Source: Xanthomonas dyei
Lineage (GTDB): Bacteria; Pseudomonadota; Gammaproteobacteria; Xanthomonadales; Xanthomonadaceae
NCBI RefSeq assembly: GCF_002939865.1
Contig: NZ_MDEE01000042.1
Span: forward strand, 1-36,262
DNA: 36,262 nt
Direction of reading: 5' to 3'
Positions 17,846 to 25,976 of this stretch are shown piece by piece; within the stretch, counting starts at the first letter, position 1; every line of letters begins with the position of its first letter. The notes under the pieces were generated by a model. It saw nothing but the letters and a program-made list of their open reading frames with translations. It ran no database searches and was not told the DNA's origin. The position numbers and the translations under genes were made by a program.

Positions 17846-18399
17846 TCGCTGTTTGAAGCGACATCGGCACGTTTCGGACGCGGCGCTTCAATCGATGCTG
17901 TGTGATGTTTGTCCCTGCGTCGGGTAACTCTGTCGCCATCAGACACCGTTGCACAGTGACGTTGCGGGCCGCAAAGCTGATGCCTGGTTCTGCAAGGACT
18001 CTGCGGACGTCTAATCCCGGCTTTGATACATGCCAGGCGTGATGCCGGTACCCGCTCAAGCGGCGCTGTCATCGGTTCAACGACAACGCCTGGATCAACG
18101 TTCCTTGGTCCGTTGATTGCGTCGCAGCTCGCCACAGTCAGGCCATCGCCCCTGGGGTGACAAGGGTCACCAGCGGCGCTGCGATCTGACAACCGCTTTG
18201 GAAGGCACGTACGACAATGGGGTGTTGAAGGCACTGCGATAGCCCAAGTGCTTCGACTGCGATGCCCGGTACGCATCGACTGATCGGAGCGTTTGGCCTA
18301 TGGCAGTGTTTCCACATCCGCCTTACTGGCAGCATCAAAGCGATCAGCGGCCTGTGCTTTTGAAGTAACCACTCTTCCGACCCCCTGCCATCCGACCTA
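17846..18399. other. Non-coding stretch upstream of the BlaI gene
   Basis: About 550 bp without a convincing gene. A minus-strand frame (17821-18276) encodes an Arg/Cys/His-rich string without family resemblance and runs through the pirin terminator, so it is rejected. One perfect short inverted repeat is visible at 18156-18171 (GGTGAC, four bases, GTCACC). The stretch may be a decayed gene or a long leader, but I cannot support either. Confidence 0.4.
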
Positions 18400-18447
18400 T
18401 TGACGACAGCTGTAGTCATGTCTACGGTAGCGACATCTGTAGTCATG
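18400..18447 (+). promoter_or_regulatory. BlaI-type operator overlapping a sigma70-like promoter
   Basis: A near-perfect 16-bp palindrome (GACGACAG / CTGTAGTC, 7 of 8 pairs) lies at 18402-18417. Its right half with flank, CTGTAGTCATG, recurs exactly at 18437-18447. BlaI/MecI repressors recognise ACA-x-TGT-centred palindromes (TACTACA/TGTAGTA), which these resemble. TTGACG at 18400-18405 and a weaker TACGGT 17 bp further on could be the -35 and -10. The operator would then cover the promoter, giving autorepression of the blaI-M56 unit. Confidence 0.6.
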
Positions 18448-18456
18448 GGGCACGAG

Positions 18457-18846
18457 ATGAGCGCTAAGACCATCGGGGACCAGGAGCTGGCCCTGCTGCA
18501 ATACATCGAAGAACAGCGCCACGCCAGCGTGGGCGAAGTGGCGGCCGCGTTCGGCGAGCCGCGCGGGCTGGCGCGCTCGACTGTGCTGACCATGATGGAG
18601 CGTTTGCGTACCAAGGGCTTCCTGCGGCGCAGGCAAGTCGATGGCATGTACCGCTACAGCGCCACCGCCGGGCAGGACGACGTGGTGCGCGGTGCGGTGG
18701 GGCAGTTCGTGGAAAAGACGCTGCAGGGCTCGGTATCGCCGTTTGTGGCGTGGATGTCGCAGCGCGCCGACGAGGTCAGCGATACCGAGCTGGCCGAACT
18801 CGAAGCATTGGTCGCCAAGCTGCAATCGCAGCGCAAGGAGAGCTGA
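18457..18846 (+). CDS. BlaI/MecI/CopY family transcriptional repressor
   Basis: This 129-residue DNA-binding protein has a winged helix-turn-helix over about residues 5-75: SAKTIGDQELALLQYIEEQ, VGEVAAAFGEPRGLARSTVLTM (quoted in part), MERLRTKGFLRRRQVDG. A short C-terminal dimerisation helix follows (DTELAELEALVAKLQSQ). In the classical system, BlaI is cleaved after the membrane metallopeptidase senses a signal. Starts at 18400 and 18445 are possible, but they would place the operator repeats inside the coding region, so 18457 (MSAKTIGDQ) is preferred. The M56 gene begins 3 bp after its stop, which is the standard blaI-blaR arrangement. No beta-lactamase is nearby. Confidence 0.9.
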   Translation: MSAKTIGDQELALLQYIEEQRHASVGEVAAAFGEPRGLARSTVLTMMERLRTKGFLRRRQVDGMYRYSATAGQDDVVRGAVGQFVEKTLQGSVSPFVAWMSQRADEVSDTELAELEALVAKLQSQRKES

Positions 18847-18849
18847 GTC

Positions 18850-20460
18850 ATGCAGAGCCTGTTCGAAGTGGTGGTGCAGCGGCTGGCGATGACCAGCCTG
18901 CAATCGGCCGCGCTGGTGGCGGTGGTGTGGCTGCTGTGCAAAGCCATGCCGCGCCTGCCGGCATCCACGCAGTGTTGGCTGTGGTGGATGGTGGGGCTGC
19001 AGGCGGTGTTGGGCCTGTTCGTGGCGCCGGTCGAGCTGGCGGTGTTGCCGGCCGCCGCACCGGTGGCGCAGGCGGTTGGGGACACGGTCACGGCGCTGCC
19101 GAGTGCATCGCCGTCGCTGTGGGTCCGCTGGGTGGTGGCGGCCTGGTTGGCCGGTGTGGTGGTGATGCTGGCGCGCAGCGCCGTGGCGTGGCGGATCAGC
19201 CGCCGCCAGGTGCAGGCCACCGAGCCGTGCACCGATCAAGCGCTGCTGGCGGCCCTGCAACTGGCCGCCGATGCGCACGGCTTGCGCCACGCACCGCCGT
19301 TGCGCCTGAGCGCGCAGATCGATTCGCCGCAACTCATCGGCCTGTGGCGGCCGGTGCTGTTGTTGCCCTCCCGCCGCCTGGCCAGCATCAGCGACGACGA
19401 GCTGGACATGGCGCTGACCCACGAGCTGGTGCATCTGCGTCGGAATGACTTGTTGTTGGGGCTGCTGCCGGCATTGGCGCAGCACGTGTTCTTTTTCCAT
19501 CCGCTGCTGCATCTGGCCGCGCGCGAATACGCCATCGCCCGCGAAGCCGCCTGCGATGCGGCGGTGGTCGCCGGTCACGTGCGCTGCCGTCACGACTATG
19601 GCCGCCTGCTGGTCAGCCTTGGGGTGTCTGCAGCGCCGGTGGCTGGGGTGTCCAGTGCGTCGCCGAGTTTTCTGAGCCTCAAGCGCCGCTTGATCATGTT
19701 GCAAAACACCAACGCTACACCGGGGTGGGGCGCGCGTGCGCTGGTCGCCGTGGCGGTCCTGGGCGTGGCACCGCTGCGCTTGGTCGCCATGCCCGCGCCG
19801 CTGGCGTCGCCTGCGCTGCAGCCGGTCGTGGTCACCGCCAGCGCATCGCCGGCGATGTCGCACGGCATGCGCAGTGCCGATGGCGCTGCGCCACTACAGC
19901 TGCAGGCAGCGCCTGCGGCACCGGCCGCTCCTGCAGTTCCCGCGTCACCGGCAAACGGCGTGCTGGCGGGCGTGCTGGATGCGCCGGGCGCGCAAGACAG
20001 CTGGCACATGGAGACCACCGGCTGGGATGCCGATGCACAGCAAGACGTCCGCGACGCCATCGACGAGGCCACGCGCAGTGCGCAGGCCGCTGATGTGGAG
20101 GCACGGGCCGCCGCACAGCAGGCCGTCGAGGCGAGCGATCTGCATGCACAGATGCGCCAGGACGAGCTGCAGGCGGCGCAGGACGCATTGGTAGAAGCAC
20201 GCGAGCAACTGGAGTCGCTCGGCCCCGAGCTGGAGCAGGCCAAGCAGGACGCGCAGCAGCAGGTGCGTGAAGCGGCGCAGCAGATCCGCGAGGTGGCGTT
20301 GCAACAACGCAACGCGCAATACGCCTATGTTGCCGCCGCCCGCCAGGCAGCCGAGTTGAGCCGCCATCAGGCCGAAGCGGACAAGGAAGCCGCACGCCAG
20401 GACCGCCGCAACGCCGCGCGTGCCCAACATTCCGCGGCCGGCACGGACCAAGACAACTAG
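18850..20460 (+). CDS. M56 family (BlaR1/MecR1-like) membrane metallopeptidase with coiled-coil C-terminus
   Basis: This 536-residue inner-membrane zinc protease should inactivate the BlaI-type repressor. Three hydrophobic segments lie near residues 15-65 and 95-115. The cytoplasmic gluzincin domain carries H191-E-L-V-H195 (THELVHLRRND) and the second-site motif REAACDAAVV with Glu232 and Asp236, matching RELACDEAVL of BlaR1. A fourth membrane segment lies near 295-315 (ALVAVAVLGVAPLRLVA). The remainder (about 320-536) is predicted periplasmic: an Ala/Pro-rich linker, then a long Ala/Gln/Glu-rich coiled coil. The penicillin-binding sensor domain of BlaR1 (SxxK, SxN, KTG) is absent, so the signal is not expected to be direct beta-lactam acylation. 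Confidence 0.9.
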   Translation: MQSLFEVVVQRLAMTSLQSAALVAVVWLLCKAMPRLPASTQCWLWWMVGLQAVLGLFVAPVELAVLPAAAPVAQAVGDTVTALPSASPSLWVRWVVAAWLAGVVVMLARSAVAWRISRRQVQATEPCTDQALLAALQLAADAHGLRHAPPLRLSAQIDSPQLIGLWRPVLLLPSRRLASISDDELDMALTHELVHLRRNDLLLGLLPALAQHVFFFHPLLHLAAREYAIAREAACDAAVVAGHVRCRHDYGRLLVSLGVSAAPVAGVSSASPSFLSLKRRLIMLQNTNATPGWGARALVAVAVLGVAPLRLVAMPAPLASPALQPVVVTASASPAMSHGMRSADGAAPLQLQAAPAAPAAPAVPASPANGVLAGVLDAPGAQDSWHMETTGWDADAQQDVRDAIDEATRSAQAADVEARAAAQQAVEASDLHAQMRQDELQAAQDALVEAREQLESLGPELEQAKQDAQQQVREAAQQIREVALQQRNAQYAYVAAARQAAELSRHQAEADKEAARQDRRNAARAQHSAAGTDQDN

Positions 20461-20949
20461 CGACCTGCGCCGCAGCACAGCGCGCATTGCCACGGCAGTG
20501 CGCGTCAGGAGATCCAACGCGTAGCGCACCAGCCAGGCGTGAGGTATGGCCTGCAGTCGCCAGGTAGGCAGCGCCGTGCCCGGTAGACACGGCGCTGGTG
20601 ATGGCTGATCGCTGATTGTTCTGCGCCGGCGGCGGCCGGCATGCCGGCACCTCACGGCTTGCCGCTGGGCATGACAGAAGCGGCAGTAGCTGGCTCGTCC
20701 ACTGGCAGTGCAGGTGTTCGGTAACCGCTCCACCTGATCGACCGTTTTATCCAGCGCGACCACTGCAGTGATCGCGCACAGCACCAGACACCGCACTCCA
20801 CTCACGCGGGTTAAGCCACGTACCCGCTCATCGACTCAGCACGTCTCGACGCAACCAGCGTCGGCAACGCCGTGGCCGTGTGTTCGCTATTGCCCCATCC
20901 GCCTGACCGCTACCGGCGGGCGGCACCCACATCCCCAAGGAGATCGCAC
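20461..20949 (+). other. Intergenic leader between the M56 gene and the first coiled-coil gene
   Basis: These 489 bp carry no convincing ORF. They hold a 10-bp perfect hairpin (20569-20597, listed) and a perfect 14-bp palindrome GCCGGCATGCCGGC at 20635-20648. AAGGAGAT before the ATG at 20950 is a strong ribosome-binding site. I found no second full copy of the BlaI-type operator here. Confidence 0.45.
20569..20597 (+). terminator. Hairpin downstream of the M56 gene
   Basis: A perfect 10-bp stem (CAGCGCCGTG / CACGGCGCTG) with a 9-base loop lies about 110 bp after the M56 stop. No T-tract follows. It could end or attenuate the blaI-M56 transcript before the downstream genes. Confidence 0.5.
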
Positions 20950-21978
20950 ATGCATCAGATTACGTTCCCACAGCAGCGTCTGCGCCGCGCCTTGCTGCTT
21001 GCTCTCGGCGCGCTCGCTGCGCCCATGCTGATGGCAGCACCGGCAGCACCGGCAGCACCGGCAGCAACAACAGCAACAACAACAAACCCAGCCAGAGCAA
21101 CATTACCGGTAGTAGCAGCCAACGCAGCCAACGCAGCCAATGCAGCCAATGCAGCCAATGCAGCCAACGCAGCCAACGCAGCCGCGATGCCGTTAGCGCC
21201 CGCTGCGCCTGCGCCGGCCCATCACGCTGCGCCGCGCGCTGCTTCGACCTTCGCATCCGCTGCTGCGCCGGTCGCCCCTTCGGCGCCATCGGCCTTCGCC
21301 ACGTCCGTGGCAACGCCAGCACCGGTCGCGCCTGCACAGCCCGCGCATCCAAACGCGCCTCTCGCTCCACCCACTGCGCCGATCTCTCCCGCAGTGATGC
21401 CCACACCAACGCCTGCGCTTTCGATGCCACGCCTCAGGCACGTCGCATCCGGCGCGCGATCGACCAAAGCCGCTTGCGGCAGCAACGCGCAGGACCTCCA
21501 GGACGATGGCGATGCCTATGTGCTGCTGCAGGGCGAGCGCCATCTCATGCACGGCACCACCGACGATCTGCAGACCGCACGTCGGTATATCAACGCCAAT
21601 GGCTGGGTGCTGTGGTTCCGGGCCAACGGTGTGCAATACGTCGTGCGCGATCCGGGCCTGCTGCATCGGCTGCGCACTGGCTATGCGCGCAGCCTGCAAC
21701 TGCGCGCGGCCCAGGACAGTGTGCAAGCGCGTCAGCAAGCGCTTGCCGCGCAACTCGCCGCCGCTGGTACGCCTGCGTCTGTGGCAACAGCGGCGCAACC
21801 GGTGCAGGCCGCTGCCAACGACACACAGGCCCTGGAAGAGCAGCAGCGCCTGTTGACGCAACAGCAGGCCGTGCTCGCCAGAAAACAGGCCGGCGCCACG
21901 CGACTGGCCACCCGCCAGGCGCTGAGCGTCCTGCGCGAAGCACTTGCCAGTGGCCGGGCGACGCGGGTGACTGGCTAG
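20950..21978 (+). CDS. Exported Ala-rich coiled-coil protein, paralog A
   Basis: This 342-residue exported protein is unrecognised. A signal peptide is clear (QRLRRALLLALGALAAPMLMAAP, cleavage near residue 30; quoted region about 9-31). Residues 30-175 are low-complexity Ala/Pro/Asn with 9-bp tandem repeats in the DNA. A conserved core at about 181-235 reads DAYVLLQGERHLMHGTTDDL, then WVLWFRANG, then YVVRDP. A Gln/Ala coiled coil follows (VQARQQALAAQLA, EEQQRLLTQQQAVLA). The core is clearly shared with the product of 22284-23141. The start at 20950 is chosen for AAGGAGAT and the signal peptide. Its position after BlaI/M56 suggests a periplasmic partner or target of that system; this is inference. 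Confidence 0.75.
   Translation: MHQITFPQQRLRRALLLALGALAAPMLMAAPAAPAAPAATTATTTNPARATLPVVAANAANAANAANAANAANAANAAAMPLAPAAPAPAHHAAPRAASTFASAAAPVAPSAPSAFATSVATPAPVAPAQPAHPNAPLAPPTAPISPAVMPTPTPALSMPRLRHVASGARSTKAACGSNAQDLQDDGDAYVLLQGERHLMHGTTDDLQTARRYINANGWVLWFRANGVQYVVRDPGLLHRLRTGYARSLQLRAAQDSVQARQQALAAQLAAAGTPASVATAAQPVQAAANDTQALEEQQRLLTQQQAVLARKQAGATRLATRQALSVLREALASGRATRVTG
21034..21060 (+). repeat. Tandem 9-bp repeat (GCAGCACCG x3)
   Basis: Three perfect head-to-tail copies encode Ala-Ala-Pro units at the mature N-terminus of the exported protein. They run directly into a CAA-rich stretch encoding Thr/Ala. In-frame 9-bp units would change protein length without breaking the frame. Confidence 0.8.
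21115..21183 (+). repeat. Tandem 9-bp repeat (GCAGCCAAY x7 plus partial)
   Basis: Seven full copies of GCAGCCAAC or GCAGCCAAT plus a partial copy encode repeated Ala-Ala-Asn. The near identity of the units points to slipped-strand expansion. Copy-number variation between strains would be expected, lengthening or shortening a flexible linker between the signal peptide and the core domain. Confidence 0.85.
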
Positions 21979-22283
21979 CTAGCAGCAGCTGCGAACCGGC
22001 GTAGACGCAGGCTTACCGTGACGGCTGCCTCTTCAACGGCGCACAACGTGCTGCTGCGGCCAGTGCACCACGCTTGCAACGCGAGGCATTCGTCAGACAG
22101 CACCAACAACCGCAAGCCGTGCTTGTCGAGCACCTAGCAACGACATGTGCACGCAACGCCAAACCTGCGTTCGCTTCGCCGCTGCCGCACTGCAATCGGT
22201 AGCACTGCAAGACGAGATCGTGCGTAGCACTTGCGCATCGATACGACAGATTTTCCCAAGCTTATCCACACAAGGAAATTCCC
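21979..22283 (+). other. Intergenic region between the two paralogous coiled-coil genes
   Basis: These 305 bp have no convincing ORF or strong hairpin. ACGACAG near 22230 resembles one half of the BlaI-type operator but lacks its partner. AAGGAAAT at 22272-22279 is the ribosome-binding site for the next gene. Confidence 0.4.
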
Positions 22284-23141
22284 ATGCGGCACATCACCCC
22301 TGTATCGGCACGCGCTGGCGTGGCGGCCATCCTGGCGCTTGCGCTCACCAGCGTGCTGACGCCATGTCTGGCCGCGCGATCAGCCGGTCAGCCAGAAACT
22401 GCGCCGGCATTCGGTACGCAAACACCTGCCATTGCATTGGCCCCGTTCGCTGCAGTTGCCGCGACCGCGATGCCCACTGCACCGCACGCACCGGCACCAC
22501 CAGCGACACCCACGCGCACGCCGGCCGGCGACGTGACCACGTATGGCCATCTCACCCTGTCGGATCGCCCCGATCAGGATGCGTACGTGCTGATTGAAGA
22601 CGGCGAGGCCCTGATGCATGGCTCCACCGAGGATCTGGCCCGCGCACGTCGCCTGGCCGGCAACACGGGCGCACTGCTGTGGTTTCGTAACGGTGGCAAG
22701 AGCTACGTGGTGCGCGATCCGGCCACCCTGCAGCGCATCCGCGCGCTGTACGCACCGGTCAGCCAACTGGGCGAAGCCCAAGGTGCGCTGGGCGAGCGGC
22801 AGGGCCGGCTGGGCGAGCAGCAAGCGGCGTTGGGAACGCAGATGGCCACCGTGGCGGCACGTGATGCGGCCGCTGCCGTTGCGCAGGCACGTGCCTCGCT
22901 CACGCGCGACACCGCTGCGGCGCGGCCGGCCACGTCCACGACGCAGCAGGCCAACGCGGCCAGGCAACGCAGCACGCAGCAGCAGATCGAGGCATTGGCC
23001 ACGCAACAGCAAGCGCTCGCTGCGCAGCAGGCCGATCTGGCCACGCAACAGGCCGCGGCCAGCGCGCGTGCAGACGACCAGGCGCGGCACGTCATGCGTG
23101 AGGCCATCCGCAACGGCATGGCAAGCCCTGTGACGCGTTGA
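22284..23141 (+). CDS. Exported Ala-rich coiled-coil protein, paralog B
   Basis: This 285-residue exported protein has a signal peptide (ARAGVAAILALALTSVLTP, cleavage near residue 30) and a Pro/Ala/Thr linker. Its core at about 95-155 (DAYVLIEDGEALMHGSTEDL, ALLWFRNGGKSYVVRDP) aligns without gaps of note to paralog A. The tail is strongly heptad-like, with repeated LGExQ units (LGEAQGALGERQGRLGEQQ) and IEALATQQQALAAQQADLA. Both paralogs end with a short basic segment (VLREALASGRATRVTG against VMREAIRNGMASPVTR). I do not know a function. Tandem duplication behind a BlaI/M56 pair suggests envelope sensing or M56 partnership. Confidence 0.75.
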   Translation: MRHITPVSARAGVAAILALALTSVLTPCLAARSAGQPETAPAFGTQTPAIALAPFAAVAATAMPTAPHAPAPPATPTRTPAGDVTTYGHLTLSDRPDQDAYVLIEDGEALMHGSTEDLARARRLAGNTGALLWFRNGGKSYVVRDPATLQRIRALYAPVSQLGEAQGALGERQGRLGEQQAALGTQMATVAARDAAAAVAQARASLTRDTAAARPATSTTQQANAARQRSTQQQIEALATQQQALAAQQADLATQQAAASARADDQARHVMREAIRNGMASPVTR

Positions 23142-23207
23142 TCGCGTTGATCGCGATGGCCACGGTTCGCCGATACTGCAGGGCATTGGCGGAAGGGCGA
23201 GCAGGCG

Positions 23208-24353
23208 ATGACGTACCGGGTGGTGGTGTTGGGCGGCTATGGGCACTTCGGTGCGCGCATCGTGCGGGCGCTGGCCGCCTTGCCACACCTGCATGTCATT
23301 GCTGCCGGGCGCCATCCCGGCGCGATCGCAGCGACCTGGCCCGACGCTGCGCCCGGCCGTATTTCCGCATGCCGGCTGGATAGTGCCGCCGACGATTTCG
23401 CCACGCGCCTGGCCGCCACTGCCGCCGATGTGGTGGTGCACACCGCCGGGCCATTCCAGGGCCAGGACTATGCGGTGGCGCGCAGCTGTCTGCAGGCCGG
23501 CATGCACTACATCGACCTGGCCGACGGCCGCGCGTTCGTGCGCGATTTTCCGGCCGCATTGCACGACCTGGCACAGCACGCTGGTCGCGTGGCGATCAGC
23601 GGTGCCAGCACCTTACCCGCACTGTCCAGTGCAGTGATCGACGCACTGCTGCCGCGCTTGTCGACCCTGCACGCCATTGGCATGGTGATCGCGCCCGCGC
23701 AGGGCACGCCGCTGGGGCTGGCCACCGTGCGTGCGGCGCTGTCGTACTGCGGCACGCCGTTTACGTCGTGGAGCGAGGGCCGTTGGCAGACCGTGGTGGG
23801 CTGGGCATCGCCGCAGCGTGTGCAGTTTGCACAGCTGGCACCGCGGCTGGCATCGCCCTGCGATGTGCCCGACCACGACCTGCTGCCGCAGCGCTACCCC
23901 GGCGTGCGTAGCGTGCAGTTTCGCGCCGCGCTGGAGGTGTCGTTCCTGCAGCGCTGCCTGGCCGCGCTGGCCTGGTTACGCCAGCGCGGTGTGCCGGTGC
24001 CGATACCGCGTCTGGCGCAGGCGTTCGCACGCGCGGGACGCTGGTTCGACCGCTTCGGTACCGACCTGGGCGGCATGCGCGTGGAGCTGACCGGCGAGCG
24101 CGATGGACAGCCGCTCACCGTGCGTTGGGACCTCACCGCGGCGATGTTGCACGGCCCGGAAATCCCCTGCTTCGCTGCGATCCTGCTGGTGCGTAAACTC
24201 GCCGCAGGGCAGGTGCTGCCAAGCGGCGCGCACGCCTGCATGGGGCTGCTGACCCTGGCCGACTTCGAGCAGGAATTTGCCGCCTGGCAGATGCACACCG
24301 ACGTGGTGGAGACGCGTCCGTCAGGACGGGGGCGGTTGCACCCCACACCGTGA
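23208..24353 (+). CDS. Saccharopine dehydrogenase-like NAD(P)-binding protein
   Basis: This 381-residue protein starts with a Rossmann fold (TYRVVVLGGYGHFGARIVRAL, dinucleotide loop at residues 9-15, quoted in part). It continues with the family hallmark of a loop after strand 4, DVVVHTAGPFQGQDYAVARSC, and HYIDLADG. These are typical of saccharopine-dehydrogenase-like reductases, including trans-acting enoyl reductases and many uncharacterised proteins. A hydrophobic helix near 245-255 could be membrane associated. The substrate is unknown; a role in lysine metabolism is not implied. It lies 66 bp after paralog B on the same strand and converges on mrfB. Confidence 0.8.
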   Translation: MTYRVVVLGGYGHFGARIVRALAALPHLHVIAAGRHPGAIAATWPDAAPGRISACRLDSAADDFATRLAATAADVVVHTAGPFQGQDYAVARSCLQAGMHYIDLADGRAFVRDFPAALHDLAQHAGRVAISGASTLPALSSAVIDALLPRLSTLHAIGMVIAPAQGTPLGLATVRAALSYCGTPFTSWSEGRWQTVVGWASPQRVQFAQLAPRLASPCDVPDHDLLPQRYPGVRSVQFRAALEVSFLQRCLAALAWLRQRGVPVPIPRLAQAFARAGRWFDRFGTDLGGMRVELTGERDGQPLTVRWDLTAAMLHGPEIPCFAAILLVRKLAAGQVLPSGAHACMGLLTLADFEQEFAAWQMHTDVVETRPSGRGRLHPTP

Positions 24354-24461
24354 ATCGTAGCGACAGCGTGTTGCCGTGCGAAGTCGGCACAGATCCGCGC
24401 GCATGCGTGTAGATGCCGACGCGCCACCAACACCGCCCGCGCCCGCGCTCGCCGCAGACCG

Positions 24462-25976
24462 CTACACCGACTCCATCAACGGAATCACTTCTCTGTCCTG
24501 CGCCTCCACCGCCACCAGCCGCTGCATCAATAGCGACAACGTCACCACATCCTGGTGGTTGTGCTCGGCCACGCGGCGCAGGTTGCGCGCGCTGCCGCCG
24601 CGTAGGTAGCTCAGCCACGCTGCCGGCGCTTCGGAGCCGGGCAGGTCGTCTTCGCGCACCACGCGCAGCAGCTGCCGCTCGATGGTGGACAGCTTGCAGT
24701 TCTCCCAGGTACCGCGATACCGGCGGCGAGTGGGGAACAGCAGGTCCACATGATCCAGTGCAGAAATCGGGTCGCCGCGGCGCGCCAGCCGGTACCGCGT
24801 CTTCAACAGCGGCGCGTCGTAGCAGCGGCCGTTGTAGCTGCACAGCACCGTCTGTGGCATGAGCCAGGTGCAGAACAACTCCAGCATGGCGCTCTCGGCG
24901 GCTATGGTGGACATCATCAGCTGGCGCACGCGCAGGCCGCTGCCTTGCGCGGCATCGGTGCACCACTGCGCAACCCCGATCATGAAGGCGCGTGTGCCGG
25001 TGCCGCCGGCCAGGCCGGTGGTTTCGGTATCGAAGAACAGCACGTGCTCCGGCTGCAGCACATCCTCGCGTTTGGCGAAGGCCAGCGAGAGCGGTTCGCA
25101 TGGAATCGGCTGCGGCAGGAACGCCTCGATCAGATGCAGGCCCGGTGCGATCTCGTTACCGGGCAGATACCGATCGGTGGACGGCGCGTGCACCGGCGTA
25201 TGCGTCAACACCGCACGTTCGCGCAGGCCGATCATCTTGCGTAGGCCGGCGATGTCGGTGCGTCGCTGCGGTGCCGGGTTGGATGTGGGCACCGCAGGTG
25301 CCGCGCGCACAGCCGGCACGCGCGCTGCCGCATCGGCCGCCGCGCCTGCCGGCTTGTGACGCACATCGTGGTCCACCCAGGCAAACGCCGAGCTATCGCG
25401 CGCAGGTGCTGCGGCATCCGGCGCCTGCAAGGCGCGGCGCGTCATGGCCGGTGCGGTGTGCGGGGGACGCGGTGCACCGACAACATCTGCGCTGCCGGGC
25501 TGCGTGCTTCGCGCAACGGCCTCGCGCGAAGCGCGTGAGGCCGACGCAGCAGGACCCGACGCAGGCTGGCGTTGCGCACGTGTCGGCATCACCGCATCGT
25601 CCTTGCGTGCCGTGGGCGTTAGCCCGCCGACCTGGCGGCGCAGTAAGCGCAAACGTTCTGCGCTCACCCCAGGATCGCTACCAGACACCGGGCCTGCCGG
25701 CTCACGTGCCGGCTGCGCCGCCGCAGGCAGGTCGCCTGTGGCACGCGTGCGCGCATCGCCTGCCGCATCAACTGCACCACCCGCACCCACTGCATCACCA
25801 GCGGTTCGCCCGACCACTGCCGAGTGCAGCGGGTGTGCATCGGCCGCTGCATCGACCGCAGCCGACCCGACCGCATCGTCCACTGCACCGGCATGTGCAA
25901 CCGCCACCGGTTCGCGCACATCCGCGTGCCCCGCCTGCCGACGTAGCACGCGCAGCCGGTCTGCATTCACCCTCAT
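24462..25976 (-). CDS. mrfB: MrfB/YprB-like RNase H-fold 3'-5' exonuclease
   Basis: This 504-residue protein pairs with the helicase encoded just upstream. In Bacillus subtilis, MrfB (YprB) is the exonuclease of the MrfAB pathway for mitomycin C lesions. The DEDD-type fold lies in the C-terminal 250 residues: D316-x-E318 in FFDTETTGLAGGTGTRAFM (quoted in part), SYNGRCYDAPLLKTRY, DHVDLLFPTRRRYR and D476 in NHQDVVTLS. The first 260 residues are Ala/Pro-rich, low-complexity and without recognisable domain, longer than I would expect for the family. The ATG overlaps the helicase stop codon by 4 bp (ATGA), indicating translational coupling. Confidence 0.85.
   Translation of the reverse strand: MRVNADRLRVLRRQAGHADVREPVAVAHAGAVDDAVGSAAVDAAADAHPLHSAVVGRTAGDAVGAGGAVDAAGDARTRATGDLPAAAQPAREPAGPVSGSDPGVSAERLRLLRRQVGGLTPTARKDDAVMPTRAQRQPASGPAASASRASREAVARSTQPGSADVVGAPRPPHTAPAMTRRALQAPDAAAPARDSSAFAWVDHDVRHKPAGAAADAAARVPAVRAAPAVPTSNPAPQRRTDIAGLRKMIGLRERAVLTHTPVHAPSTDRYLPGNEIAPGLHLIEAFLPQPIPCEPLSLAFAKREDVLQPEHVLFFDTETTGLAGGTGTRAFMIGVAQWCTDAAQGSGLRVRQLMMSTIAAESAMLELFCTWLMPQTVLCSYNGRCYDAPLLKTRYRLARRGDPISALDHVDLLFPTRRRYRGTWENCKLSTIERQLLRVVREDDLPGSEAPAAWLSYLRGGSARNLRRVAEHNHQDVVTLSLLMQRLVAVEAQDREVIPLMESV

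Noticed and set aside
18397..19863. 488-codon minus-strand open frame
   Set aside because: It is antisense to blaI and the M56 gene, Gln/His/Arg-rich and without domains.
9804..20460. Functional link between penicillin acylase and the BlaI/M56 pair as a beta-lactam resistance unit
   Set aside because: They are 6 kb apart with unrelated modules between. The M56 protein lacks a penicillin-binding domain, and acylase family names do not imply penicillin as a substrate.
21115..21183. Possible CRISPR-like array
   Set aside because: The units are 9 bp, contiguous, without spacers and in frame with a signal-peptide protein.
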